Notes: generated by a model from the letters alone, not told the origin. Shown: positions 32,694 through 45,339, numbered from the stretch's first letter. The stretch: 64,000 nucleotides of DNA from Welwitschia mirabilis (GCA_051453625.1 JBOZIK010000001.1:162022314-162086313); one strand, 5' to 3'. Numbers and translations: made by a program.

Positions 32694-34294
32694 ATTTGTT
32701 AATCCCTAATAAAGTAAGTGAATATCAAGTTGAAATCCAACTGATGAAAATAAACTAAAAACATGTATATCATTTACAATTAAGAGTAAAACATGTGAAA
32801 TACATATTTAAAAATTCATAAGTGAAATTGATGTATATTATAAATCATTAAGTTTAACATCATAGAAAAGTTGCATAAGTCATGAAGAAAAGATAAAATA
32901 GGATAAGATTTTATGATTACAAGTTTAAGTGGAAGAACATGTTACAAAAGAAAGATTGTTAAAAGAAAAGAGAGCATTAATAATATCATGTAAAAGGATG
33001 ATCAAAATAGAGATTAATTTTGATTTTATATATAATAATCGAATGATGAAAGATGTAACAAATACACTAGAAAATGAAAAATTCCTAAACATTATTTTAA
33101 AAGAGATGAGAAAAATGAATTTGAGAAGACAAACCCTCAAACTAAGATAAGACAAAAAGAAAAATGGATAAGATAAAACATGAAGAAGATTAACTTTTTT
33201 CCTCTAAAATTTAAACTTAGCAAAATTCTTGCTAAGGTTATAAATCTGCTTGATATAGAAATACATGATTCAATGTAGAATACCATAGAATACCATTTGA
33301 AAGGGCAGTGATGATGATAATATCTACTGATTATATTTACCAAGGTATCAAGTTATGTTTGGACCATGATTCAATCCTCTTCAACTATGACAAATAGTAC
33401 TTTAATAAGATATCATCCAATAATTAATATACTCATATGCTCATGACATTTGTGCCTCAGAGTGATGGGAATTTTAGTCAATGGGATGTTGAAAAATACT
33501 ATTCATCATGATGAGGGGAGTGCAATGAATGTCAAGAGAATAAGGACCTGTAAGCTGAAGCTAGATTATAATCAACTGATCCTCTGGTGGATTCTCCACA
33601 GCTACCATATCATACTGTCAAAGTCCCCTCTTGGGAAAATTTGCCCTGATATGCTTATTGTAGTACATCATGGTATAATTATGAGAGGATAATTGATTTT
33701 TATTTTTCTTTCTTTTTCTCCCTTTTTTCCAATATTTCCCTTTTACTTTTCATTTTTTTAATTCTTTTTCATTAACTTAGACTCCCTATTTTTTATAGCA
33801 TTGATTAATCATTATAATAATAAAGTAACAAAGTATATGATTGAGAGTAAGCATCAAATTAACATAATTGATATTTTACTATAAAATAACTAAGGATATT
33901 GATTGTAGATATTGGAATATGTTAATACTAGCTGAATCTAATCTTTATTATGTGAAAACCCAAAGTAAACCCAAAGTAAAAAGTTACTTAATCATGGTCA
34001 CACCTATGAAAATCAAACATAAATTAAGTTTAAATATGATTAAGTAGTCTTATAACTTAAGCCAAGGAATAAAGTTAAGAAAGAATCTTGTAGATGGCCA
34101 AGGGAAGATCCTTCTTTTTGCAAAATTGCTTTTACCATGTTCAAGGTATAACAGCAATCATCTAAAGATGTATAAAGTTTTAACCTTTATCTATTTACTT
34201 TCTAGATTTCTTGACTTTAAAGATTAGAGATCTCAACAGAGCCATTATAATGTACCCTTTCTACATGATAAGGACTAAGCCATTTGGAGGTTGA
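32694..34294 (-). mobile_element. 3' non-coding region of gypsy-R
   Basis: AT-rich, no recognisable domain. 33460-33690 aligns in opposite orientation with NA1 14690-14860, as noted there. The short plus frames at 32929-33150 and 33450-33692 have no coding support. A pyrimidine-rich run lies at 33695-33790. Bases 34261-34294 read 'QPPNGLVLIM' at the end of the long minus frame that continues across the gap. Confidence 0.65.
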
Positions 34295-35112
34295 NNNNNN
34301 NNNNNNNNNNNNNNNNNNNNNNNNNNNNNNNNNNNNNNNNNNNNNNNNNNNNNNNNNNNNNNNNNNNNNNNNNNNNNNNNNNNNNNNNNNNNNNNNNNNN
34401 NNNNNNNNNNNNNNNNNNNNNNNNNNNNNNNNNNNNNNNNNNNNNNNNNNNNNNNNNNNNNNNNNNNNNNNNNNNNNNNNNNNNNNNNNNNNNNNNNNNN
34501 NNNNNNNNNNNNNNNNNNNNNNNNNNNNNNNNNNNNNNNNNNNNNNNNNNNNNNNNNNNNNNNNNNNNNNNNNNNNNNNNNNNNNNNNNNNNNNNNNNNN
34601 NNNNNNNNNNNNNNNNNNNNNNNNNNNNNNNNNNNNNNNNNNNNNNNNNNNNNNNNNNNNNNNNNNNNNNNNNNNNNNNNNNNNNNNNNNNNNNNNNNNN
34701 NNNNNNNNNNNNNNNNNNNNNNNNNNNNNNNNNNNNNNNNNNNNNNNNNNNNNNNNNNNNNNNNNNNNNNNNNNNNNNNNNNNNNNNNNNNNNNNNNNNN
34801 NNNNNNNNNNNNNNNNNNNNNNNNNNNNNNNNNNNNNNNNNNNNNNNNNNNNNNNNNNNNNNNNNNNNNNNNNNNNNNNNNNNNNNNNNNNNNNNNNNNN
34901 NNNNNNNNNNNNNNNNNNNNNNNNNNNNNNNNNNNNNNNNNNNNNNNNNNNNNNNNNNNNNNNNNNNNNNNNNNNNNNNNNNNNNNNNNNNNNNNNNNNN
35001 NNNNNNNNNNNNNNNNNNNNNNNNNNNNNNNNNNNNNNNNNNNNNNNNNNNNNNNNNNNNNNNNNNNNNNNNNNNNNNNNNNNNNNNNNNNNNNNNNNNN
35101 NNNNNNNNNNNN

Positions 35113-35720
35113 GGTAGAGTTATGTAATGAAAGGAGCCTTTCTTCTAAAGGATGATGTTGAACTAACATGGATGATCTAACTTTTTCTTTTATGTCTAGT
35201 TCATCTTCTACATCCTTTTCAGCAGTATAGAATATTATGATACTATGACATTCCATGATCCCTGTGCGAGTATAAATGACATAATAAGATGTTGAATAAA
35301 AGGCTCTTCCAAAAAGTAGAGGGTATTCACCATTATGTTTAACCTCTATAATGACCACATCTATAGGGTATAAAGCTTCATCAATTTGAATCACTAAATC
35401 TTTGATTATTCTTTTAGGTTTCTTAATTAATGCATTAGCCAATTCCAACACTATTTTAGTAGGTTTTATTATTCTTTCTAATCCAAGTTTTTTACAAATG
35501 TGTAAAGGAATAATATTAAGACTTACTCCTATGTCTATTAGAGCTTTCTTGATTTTCTTATTTCCTTCCAAAATAACACCAAGAGTGGTTACTCTTAAAT
35601 CTTTAAACTTAAGAAATTTTTGAGAAACTAAGTTGGAAAGAGATTGTGCAATAAATACTTTACTTGAATTACCCTCTTTTATTTTATTTTTACTAAGTCC
35701 TTCTAAATTTTATTTTACTT
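35113..35720 (-). pseudogene. Retropepsin-like aspartic protease, gypsy-R
   Basis: An open minus frame from 35571 starts MEGNKKIKKALIDIGVSLNI and continues at least 150 codons to the gap at 35112. The catalytic motif is ALIDIG followed by 'VSLNIIPLHICKKLGL', corresponding to the D-x-G and hydrophobic-hydrophobic-Pro boxes of Athila/Tat proteases. Then come 'ELANALIKKP', 'LVIQIDEALYPIDVVIIEV', 'EYPLLFGRAF' (the usual LGRPF box) and 'YYVIYTRTGIMECH'. This is the best-preserved coding stretch of the gypsy elements. The N-terminal extension upstream of 35571 is in frame-broken sequence. RT, RNase H and integrase should follow, but the 818-N gap is followed by 3' non-coding sequence. Confidence 0.85.
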
Positions 35721-37339
35721 GGGGTTGTCTTGAAGGATTTTTCAATGATAGTAACACCATTTATAACTGCTTTTAAACACTTATCATAAGTTGGATTTTT
35801 GTTTAATCTTTTTAATCATGGGGTAGTATTCTTCTTAGGATGTTGGTTGTTATTATTGGATTTAAAAAGGTTCAACTAATTAAGAATTTTAATATCATCT
35901 TCTTAAGGTTTTTATTTAGAGATTGAAATTGAAGGTTTCTCATAAGGAGTAGTGTTATGTCCACTTTTAGTTACTAACCTTTAATAATTCTTTACATTAT
36001 TTGGATTTGAAATAGTTTGAATGACAAAGGATCCTTGAGGTCTTTGATTTCCTAACATGTTTTATTGAAGAAAACCAATCAAATTTTTTAAAGTTTTTAT
36101 TCTGATTTTACAAAATTTCATTAGTGGTATCTTATGTATTTTTGAGTTCATCCATCATTTCTCTATAAGGATCATTTTTATTGTAGTTGAAAAAATTGGG
36201 CTGAGAGTTATGAATTCTATATTTATTATCAAATGAAAGTTGGAAAGATGTTAAAGTTTCATTATTTCTTGATGGATATTATTGATTTCCTCTAAAGTTG
36301 TTTGGCCTTTAATTAGATTCATAAAATTCATTAAATATGTCCTTTCTACAAGTTGGTAAAGCTGGGCATTCCTTGGTAGAATGATAGTTTTCATCACATA
36401 TTTTACAATGGTTGNNNNNNNNNNNNNNNNNNNTAGTTAAAGCTTTTTCTATAACTCTCTAATCTACTAGTAAGATCACTAAGTAGGGTTTTAATGTTTG
36501 ATTATTCTTCTTTATGTTGCACATTTTTTGAGTCTCTAAGAATTTCACCTATAATTCTAGTGTCTTTACATGTAGTTTTTGGCTAATTTTGACTTTTTTT
36601 CATAAGGTCTTCTAATAAGTTCCAAGCATTATATAAGGTTAAATTAAGTAAATCTCCACCACATGAAAAATCTACCATTTGTTTGGTTTAACTATTTAAT
36701 CCATTATAGAAATGATTAATAAGTTCTTATTTTTCAAATTTATTTATTGGGTTAAATGATACAGCAATCAAGAATCTTTCATATGTTGAGAAATAATCTT
36801 CATTAGGGTATTACTAAAAATTTGTTACTTCTTTTCTTCTTGTTATCATGACTATCTCATTCATGAACTATTTGATAAAGACTTCTTGTACATGATTCTA
36901 TGACTTAAGACTTCTATGTGAAATGGTTTTAAGCTAATTCTTTGCTTTTCTTTTTAAGCTAAATGGAGAAAATATCATAGAAGTCCTATCTGAAATTGTA
37001 TTTTTTCCATTTCTTGAGGTAAGGATGAGTTTTTTAATATCAACTATGTGTTGGAATGGGTCTTCATTGGGTTCTCTAGAAAATATAGGATAAACATTCA
37101 AGTTTTTTAATTCTACATCATCTCTAGGGGGTATGTAAAATGGATTTTGAAGTTTGCTCTTTTCATTGGCTAACATATCCTTTAAAGTGATATGTGAATT
37201 AGAAGATTTATTGGATGTCATATAGGTAATAGTATTATGATGATTAGGCAAAAGAGAAGAGGTAGAATTCTTAGTAGAACTTAGTTGACTTTCAGAAATT
37301 TTCAAAGACTTAGGAGTATGTGAATAAGAAATTAACACT
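35721..37339 (-). pseudogene. gag: Athila-like gag, gypsy-R
   Basis: The 5' part is an open minus frame (37347-36934) with 'STPKSL'-like start sequence, 'HITLKDMLANEKSKLQNPFY', 'IPPRDDVELKNLNVYPIF', 'EPNEDPFQHIVDIKKLILTS' and 'NTISDRTSMIFSPFSLKRKA', homologous to gypsy-M and gypsy-L gag. After broken sequence and a 19-N gap (36415-36433), a complete zinc knuckle CKICDENYHSTKECP lies near 36411-36370 (C-x2-C-x4-H-x4-C). A coiled linker leads to the protease. The 5' end stops at 37339, exactly where copia array sequence starts; leader, primer site and 5' LTR are absent from the window. Confidence 0.8.
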
Positions 37340-37514
37340 ATGATCATACAAATAGTTTAATAATATAATAAGGCACATTATTAGAACAAGAAACATGTTG
37401 CATTAGAGATATAACATTTTACAATTAATTTAATTATACAAGATATTCTACCCCTTTGTTATCATTGAAAAACAAAATAAGAAGAGTAGAAGATATAGGA
37501 GAATACAAAAATCA

Positions 37515-37656
<142 letters not shown>

Positions 37657-37689
37657 TAAGAGAGTAAGAAGAAGGAAGATGATAAAGAT

Positions 37690-38620
37690 GGAGCTTAATC
37701 AGATAATTCATCATAAGGAGAAGGAGAGGTATGATCTCCAGGAGCTTCTTTATCTTCAGACTCTGATGGAGTCTCCAAGTCAAAAGCTAAGAAACCAAAA
37801 ACCATGCGATCTACTTTCTTATGCAACCTGTCCACTGAATCCTGTAGTGTTTGAACTACTTGAAATAACACTTCATTTGAAATAGATTCAGCTAATGTAC
37901 CTTTTTCAATCCATTGCTTCTTCTTAGGAGGAGGAGATAGACCAATCACATCTAAGAAAATGTTCATTTTCTTAAGTAAAAATGAACCAAGTAATTTGAG
38001 AACTTTGACTAACTCCTCATCTTTTTATATGACAAATTAATGGTTCTCAAGGATAGCCATAGTTAGACCACTAAAAAGGAGACTAGAATGGCTTGGAATG
38101 AAAATTTAACTAATATAGTATATAACAAACTTACAAAGATTAATTCTAACATCTATTCCCAAATAAAACNNNNNNNNNNAACATAATATAGACACATAAA
38201 AGAGATACTTTATTCTTGTTTCCAAGTTTTGGAACTAAATTGTAAGTAAAAATCTAAAAAATGACTTAATAAAATGGCTTAAGATAATTAGTAGTATGTT
38301 AAGATGCCATAGAACTTGCTTCTCAAATAGTTATTTTGTTAGAACATCCTTAGAAACTACCTCTTAAAGAAAGGCTACTGAGTAAATTTTGTGAAAGAAT
38401 CCATCATTCAGAAAACTAGTAATCAATTTCCAAATCTGCTTCTACAATTCTTCTGTACACTTTAAAAACTAACTTCCAATTAGATTTATCAAATAATCCA
38501 TTATAGTATAATAGATGTACTATTTTAACTAAATGTTTTGTATTTGAATTTTGATTGTACATCCATCCTTATTTTGTAAACTTTGGTTCTAACTAGAGCT
38601 CATGTTGAAAAGACTAAAAA
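37690..38620 (-). pseudogene. Post-pol reading frame, copia unit A
   Basis: The minus frame 37967-37695 reads MNIFLDVIGLSPPPKKKQWI... then 'SNEVLFQVVQTLQDSVDRL' and an acidic tail ending 'DHTSPSPYDELSD'. Upstream sequence to about 38620 is the counterpart of unit B 45845-46270. It lies downstream of RNase H and upstream of the LTR, where some plant copia elements carry an extra gene. It resembles plant proteins annotated as 'putative plant transposon protein', but this is from memory of the family style only. Frameshifted; a 10-N gap lies at 38170-38179. Confidence 0.5.
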
Positions 38621-39230
38621 ACTATGCTTCATTCTGGAGCTAGGAATCTTTTGGAGAAGTAACCTTACCAGTTTCTCTAATTATTTAAATAAAGAAATCA
38701 TTCTACTTCTAAAGCTAGCTTCTTCCCCTTTTTAGGAGTAGAAAACTTTTATTTTATCATGATAAGGATGCAAGAAGGATAGGATAGAGTCAAAGTCACA
38801 AGATGGCATAGAAAGGTAGGTAAAGAAATGAAGTCAAAAAAGACAAAAGAATAGAAATGATAGATTAAAAAGGTATAGGAATATCCATGGCATCACATCT
38901 ATCCTAACATTTGGGTTTTAAAACTCAGACATCCAAGTTTAAAAAAAAAAAAAACTGTCAATTAAAAAATTTACGTCGAACATCTGATGAATAATGTTGG
39001 GATGTTCGAGCTCGACTCAACTGCTAATAGTTAGATGTCTAGGCTTATCATTTGGTATGTCCACAAAAGATTTGATAAACCCACATTTATCTTATAGTAG
39101 GATGTCTAGAAAAGGAATTGGGACATTCAAAAAACTAGAAAAGGATACCACATGGATTTTATTCAAATGATGACAAATGTAGAAGTATATTATTATTTTT
39201 TGAGTAAAATTATGTTGAGAAGGAAAGGTT
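38621..39230 (-). mobile_element. Non-coding spacer between pol and the extra frame, unit A
   Basis: Contains short phrases ('acatccaag', 'gatgttcgagct', 'gatgtctaggct') similar to the repeated phrases in the LTR of the same family. Equivalent to 46300-46850 and 54660-55250. Nothing else seen. Confidence 0.5.
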
Positions 39231-39239
39231 CCTCAATTC

Positions 39240-42200
39240 ACTTTAATGATAAAAGAAAGTAAATTTATCTTCATTCAAGCTCTTAGTCATTAAGTTAGAA
39301 ATTTGATGCTCAATGGAAATGTAGTCAATAGAAACATTATTATTTTAAAAATACTCCCTTATGAAATGATGTCTGATGTCTATTGTTTGATTCTTGAATG
39401 TTGAACTATATTTTTAGTTATATTAATGGAACTGGTGTTGTCATAAAGGATTTTAATGTTTTCAAGCTTTACACCAAAATCGGTCATCATTTACTTCATC
39501 CAAAGCAACTGACTATAACAAGATTGAGCTACTATATATTTAGCTTTAGCTATGGACAAAGAAGTGGTTGTTTGATTTCTACTTAACCACAAAACTAGGT
39601 AGTTATCAATACAAAAGCAAGCACCACTTGTACTTTTTTGATCATCAACATAACTAGCCTAGGTAGCATCACTATAACCTATAAGAAATAGACTAGTATT
39701 TTAACCATACTAAAGATCATAGTGCTAAGTATTTTTAAGATATCTTAAAATTATTTTACATGAGTGAGATGAGACTCTATAGGATTAGCTTGATATCTAG
39801 CATAGACTCCAACACTGTAAGCTATATCAGGACCACTAGCGGTGACATATATCAAACTTCCTATCAGCCTACGATATAATTTTTGATTAAAATGTTTTGC
39901 TAAGCTCATCTTTGCTAACTTTAACATTCATAGATATAGGTGTTGGGGTGTCTTTACAATTAGTCATATTATACTTAGCTAGAATGTCATGAATGTATTT
40001 AGATTAACAAATAATAATTCCATTTTCCCTTTTTCTAATTTCCTAACCTAAGAAAAAATTCAATTCCCCTATTAGGCTCATTTCAAATTCATTTTACATT
40101 AAATTGGCAAAGTCTAATGAAAGATATTCTTTCATAGAACCAAAGACAATATCATCTACATAGATTTATGCTATAATAATATCTTCATTACCTCTCTTGA
40201 AAAATAAAGTAGGATTAGCACTTTCTTTTAAAAAATGGTTGTCTAATAGGAATGAATTTAGACTATTAAACCAATCTCTAGGAGCCTGTTTTAACCTATA
40301 AAGATCCTTATTTAATTTAAAAACATAATTAGGAAATTTAGAATCAATAAACCCTGGAGAGTAAGCAACATACACTTTTTCATTAATAAATCCACTTAAA
40401 AACACGCTTTTAACATCCATTTGAAATAGTTTTATCTTATAGAAACAAGCATATACTACAAACATATGAATAGCTTCTAACTTGGCAACTAGAGCAAAGG
40501 TCTCACCATAGTCAATTCCTTCCTGTTGGCAATATCCCTGTTCTACAAATCTAGCTTTGTTCTAAATAATGTTATGGCTTTCATCTCTTTTGTTCTTAAA
40601 CACTCATTTTATGCCAATAATGTGCTTTCCATGTGAAGGAAGAACAAGATTCCATACCTTATTTCTTTTAAATTAATTTAGCTTTTTTTGCATGACTAAC
40701 ATCCATAACTCATCACTATCTGCTTCCTAAAAAAACTTATGCTTAATGTTAGTTAAAAAATATAAGAAGCTTTAATTAATGTGCTTACCACTTCAAGTAG
40801 TTATTCCTTTGGATGGATCACTCATAATGCAGTCTTTAGAATGATCCATTCTGGTTCTTAATGGATTTGAGTATTTGAAGAGGGTTCATTTTGAGAGGAT
40901 GTTGAGGATTTAAGATTAACTTAAGATGAAGAAGAAATACTCAAACTATTATCACTTGTATTTGTGTCTACATTGCTTGGATTAGATTCATAAATTTTGA
41001 TATGAATAGATTCTTCATATTTATGAGAGAGTTTATTAAAGACTCGATATGCTTTACTGGAAGTTAAATACCCAAGAAATATACCTTTAAATATTTTGGA
41101 ATCAAACCTACCTATGCTTGACTTGTTCTTAAGTATAGAACACTTACTACCAAAAACTTCAAAGTAACTTGCATTTGGTCTTTTACCATGTCAAAGCTCG
41201 TATGTAGTCCTCAATGTCTTTCTCCTTAGAAAAACTTTATTACTCACATAAAATGTAGTGTTGATTGCCTCAACCCAAAAATAATAAGGTATATCAAATT
41301 CATTAAGCATCTTTTAAGCCATATCTAGCAGAGATCTATTCTTACGTTCAGCTACTCCATTTTAGTGGGGAGTTCTTGAAGATAAAAATTGATGTTGTAT
41401 CTCATTTAAATAATAAAAATTTTTAAATTTTTCATTTTCAAACTCACCACAGGGATTATAACATATTTGCTTGATCGTATAACATTTTTCATTTTGGACT
41501 TTCTTGCACACCTTTACAAATAGATCAAATATCTCATCTTTACTAGACATGAATGATACCTAAAAAAAATGTGAAAAATTATCTACCATAACTTAAAAAT
41601 ACCTATTTCCTCCTAGACTTCTTGTTTGAGTAGGTCCAAAAAATCTATATGTATGATATTAAGAGATCAGTTTGAAGAAATACCTATTTTAGATTTGAAG
41701 CTTGATTTGGACTGTTTACCTTTTATACATGATTTTCACAATCTAGTATGTTGAACATTTAGTCTAGGAATCCTAGCCACAATTTCTTTGGTTGAGATTA
41801 GATTCAAATCCTTGAGATTCATATGTTTAAGCCTCCTATGCCAGATGTCTACTTTATTTTCCTATACCCAAAAATAACCATATCTACTCTTGAGTTCATT
41901 ACTAATCACATACATACATTTAGATCTATTGCTAGTCAAGATAATACTGTTAGTGGATTTATTTTTTACTACATATTTATCGTTATAAAATGATACAATA
42001 TTTCCTTTATCATGAATTTGTAATACACTTAAAATATTATGCTTTAAATCATTTACTAAATATATGTCATGAATTTGAGGATGAGAATCATTTAAATCAA
42101 GGGATTTCTTACCAATAATATGACCTTTTCTATTATCTCCAAATATTACCTCTCCACTGTCATAATCTTGGAAGGAGGCTAATATACTTTTGTCACTAGC

Positions 42201-42480
42201 CATGTGACAATAACAACCATTGTCAAGATACCATTTGGTTGTTTCNNNNNNNNNNNNNNNNNNNNNNNNNNNNNNNNNNNNNNNNNNNNNNNNNNNNNNN
42301 NNNNNNNNNNNNNNNNNNNNNNNNNNNNNNNNNNNNNNNNNNNNNAATATACTTTTGTCACTAGCCATGTGACAATAACAACCATTGTCAAGATACCATT
42401 TGGTTGTTTCTTGTACTTTGAAGGCAGCATGAGTGAAAAGTGACCTGATAGTTTTCTTTTTGATTCATTTTCAGTTACCC
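39240..42480 (-). pseudogene. pol: Copia pol (protease-integrase-RT-RNase H), unit A
   Basis: Domain order on the minus strand is that of Ty1/copia. Protease: 'WYLDNGCYCHMASDKS' (42235-42190), active-site Ser changed to Asn. GAG-pre-integrase: 'VDIWHRRLKHMNLKDLNLI' (about 41850-41790). Integrase: 'NGVAERKNRSLLDMA' (about 41360-41310, catalytic Glu) and 'YEL.HGKRPNASYF'. RT: 'MDVKSVFLSGFINEKVYVA' and 'LYRLKQAPRDWFNSL' (40420-40250), with YVDD at 40162-40151. RNase H: 'LYRRLIGSLIYVTASGPDIA' (39880-39820) and 'DNTSSINITKNIVQHSR' (about 39450-39400). Many stops. A 100-N gap at 42246-42345 is flanked by duplicated protease sequence. Confidence 0.9.
42181..42410. repeat. 65-base duplicate flanking a 100-N gap in protease
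   Basis: 42181-42245 and 42346-42410 are identical by eye ('aatatacttttgtcactagc'). Exactly 100 N between. Most likely unmerged contig ends. Confidence 0.85.
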
Positions 42481-42529
42481 TTCTTAGAAGCCTACTTTCT
42501 ATCTAAATGTCTAGAACCACTTTGAGACT

Positions 42530-44053
42530 TGAAATTGGAATTAAAACCCAAGTATTAGGATTTTCTAAAAGGTCATGAATATTGAATGTAATGATATTAT
42601 TGACAGAAGTAACATCGTAAACTAAAAATATCAAAAGAATGAAATTTTACACTAGGACAAAAGAAGGCTTGAGGAGGCAACATACCAGCAGTAAAATCAA
42701 TACTAGATTTGTGGTCTTTTTCCCAATCCTAAAAGATGATCCAAGTTCTCTTTTCCATTTTCTAGATGTTCAGCTATCCCTTGAGCTCAATCTAATTCCT
42801 TCTAAAGAGATTCTATTTTTAAAGAAGCCTCTTCTAGTTTTCCTTCGAGATTGATCATCTGCTTCTTAAGATACAAATTTTTATTTCTAAGATTTAAACA
42901 TACATGATATAATCTTTTATAAGCACTAGATAACTCATCATTATTATCATCATCACTTTCATAATCACATGTATCTAAGAAATTAGGTAAAAGAGATAGA
43001 TTAATTAAGGTACTTACTTCTTTAATTAGAGCTATCAGGCCAAAATTCACACACCCATTCTCATCACTTGAAGAAGATCTATATCCATCCTCATCCCATG
43101 TATCTTTTAGGGATTTCTTTTCTTTGATCTAGGAAGACTTGTCCTTTCACTTATTAGGACATTTGTAAGTAATGTAGTCATATCCTTTACATTCATAACA
43201 CTGTATAAAACTATATGAACTTTTACCTTTATCCATACCTTTTCGAAATTATCGTCATAAAGATCTTTCTCCTTTCTTCTTGAGAAACTACTTGAATTTC
43301 TTTGCTAATAGATCTATATCTTCATCTTTAGGTTCACTTGATTGAGAGTTTTCTTCCACATCTGGTTCAACTTTGAGTGCTATGTTCCTTCTTTTTGGAT
43401 GATCCTCTTTATTCTAAAGAGATGCCTCATAAGCCATGAGTGAACCTTTTAGTTCTTCAAATTTGATAAGGTTGATGTCCTTACTTTCCTCAATGGAAGT
43501 AATCTTGGGTCTGAATTTCTTTGTGAGAATTTTGAAAATCTTTCTCACAATTTTGAGGAATAGCTTCTCCCAATCCCCACATGCCATTGATTATATTACT
43601 TATCTTGAAGGTATACTTTACAACTAATTCTAAATATTCCATTTTAATATTCTTCAACTAAGTTATCAACATTTTTAGTTTGGCATTTTTGGTTACACTC
43701 ATTCCTTCATGACCAACTCTCAAGGTTTTCCATATATCTTGAGCTATCATGCTCGATACCACTCGATTGTATTCTTTTGATGATAAGGAACATATCAAGG
43801 TGTTTATTTCCTTTTCATTCATTTATGCTATTCATTTATTATCCTAATCCCATTTATTTCTAGGCTTTAGGATGGTTTTACTACCAATAATATTAGTAGG
43901 AGCCATGTATCCAAGTTTAACAAACTCCTAAATCTTATAATCCAAGGATTAAAGGAAGATAGCCATCTTGGTTTTCCAATAAGCATAATTAGATCCTGAA
44001 AACAGTAGTGATCTGGATATTAACTATCCTTCTAAGAAATTTGAGGAAGCCAT
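42530..44053 (-). pseudogene. gag: Copia gag, unit A
   Basis: ATG at 44053 (MASSNFLEG) lies about 50 bases after the primer site. The gag polyprotein (UBN2/retrotran-gag type) follows: 'SNYAYWKTKMAIFL', 'NAKLKMLIT', 'INGMWGLGEAIPQN', 'EIQTQDYFH'. A single zinc knuckle CYECKGYDYITYKC at 43200-43159 has the His replaced by Tyr. C-terminally a frame at 43050-42802 reads 'DDDNNDELSSAYKRLYHVCL' and a charged coiled segment 'KNLYLKKQMINLEGKLEEAS'. Units B and C carry two zinc-knuckle modules; unit A has one, of the ITxKCPNK type. Stops and frameshifts present. Confidence 0.85.
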
Positions 44054-44101
44054 TTGACCTACAATTACACAATATAAAAAGAACCCTAATCTAGAGTAAC
44101 T

Positions 44102-44114
44102 AGGCTCTGATACC
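44102..44114 (-). other. Primer binding site, unit A (initiator tRNA-Met)
   Basis: Minus strand TGGTATCAGAGCC, intact, two bases from the LTR1 end. Confidence 0.9.
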
Positions 44115-44116
44115 AA

Positions 44117-45132
44117 TTGTTAGGATCACCAAATACCCTAGAGGATGGGGTTTAGGTGAATAGGATTCTAAAAACACTTTTTACAAAAGCTAAGAAAAAT
44201 TAAACTAATGATTGAACTTAAGAAGTAATAAAAATAATTGCACTCTACCTATTTATAGTAGTTCATCTCTCCAAGCCTACTCCACTCACAAGAGGTAGTA
44301 AAAGCTTTCAGCCTTTTGGTTCCTTTAAACAATAGTGCAATAGCACCACCATTCTTGATAAGGGCTTCAATTACAACACTTGCTCTTTTTTGAGCAATGA
44401 TCATGATTAATGAGAATAGATTTGATGAATTATAAGCCTCCTAGCTTTGATACATTAGCAAGTCATACAAGTAGAGAAGAATAATTACAATAGATTGGAT
44501 TAGAATTATCTCTTAGTACAATAAAAGCAAGCTCTATTCTTTTAGCTAATTTTTCAAAAATTAGGTGTTTTTGAACTTCAATGAATGAGACATATATAGA
44601 TTTTACATTGAGAAAAAACTTTTAATGAACCCTTGCATTGGTTACAAGGCCATATGAAACCATTTCTTAGTTGTTTGCACTTTGATAGAAGTTTTTAACA
44701 TTCATCTTTACTTATTTTCATGTGTCAACAGATGGCTTATTAGATGTCCCAAGATAAAAGGCCAAATATCCCATTTTTAATCAAGAATTAATAGCTAATA
44801 TGTGATAGGCTCGGACGTCTTAAGATAGGGGATCAGATGTCCTAGTATATTTTATCGATTATAGGGTTAGACATTTCAAGGTAGAAGGTTGGACATCCTG
44901 GTACATTTTATCGGTTATATAATCAGACATCTTGAGGTAGAAGGTCAGACATTTTAGTACATTTTATTAGTTATAGGATCAGACATATCGAGGTAGAAGG
45001 TTGGATGTCCTAGTACATTTTCTAGATTTTTCCTAAGTTTACTCGACTGAATTTACTTTAGAGTTTGAGGTGGAACTTTGACTTAGAAATAATTTTGTTG
45101 TCTTATCAATGAAATAGACATGTTACTCAACA
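44117..45132 (-). mobile_element. Copia LTR1, between units A and B
   Basis: Minus strand starts TGTTGAGTAACATGTC and ends GGTGATCCTAACA, next to the primer site. It is 1016 bases and colinear with LTR2 and LTR3. It serves as 5' LTR of unit A and 3' LTR of unit B. Confidence 0.9.
44800..45035 (-). repeat. About 58-base tandem repeats in LTR1
   Basis: Four imperfect units built from 'ggtcagacatc', 'aggtagaaggt' and 'tagtacattttat'. The same array is in LTR2 (about 53090-53310) and LTR3 (about 61330-61520). Confidence 0.85.
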
Positions 45133-45239
45133 ATGATCATACAAATAGTTTGATAATATAATAAGGCATATTATTAGAATAAAAAATATGTTGCATTAGA
45201 GATATGATGTTTTATAGTTAATTTAATCATCTGAGATAT

Positions 45240-45265
45240 TCTTCCCCTTTGTCATCGTTGAAAAA
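45240..45265 (-). other. Polypurine-like tract, unit B
   Basis: Minus strand GATGACAAAGGGGAAGAATA resembles the AAAGGGGGAG tract found beside LTRs of some copia elements (compare 63450-63433). It lies 110 bases away from the mapped LTR edge. It is also present at about 37450 in unit A. Function as the priming site is uncertain. Confidence 0.4.
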
Positions 45266-45339
45266 TAAAATAAGAAGAGTAGAAGGTATAAGAGAATATA
45301 AAAATCATGAGAAAGAGAGAGAGGATTAAAGAGAGTAAG

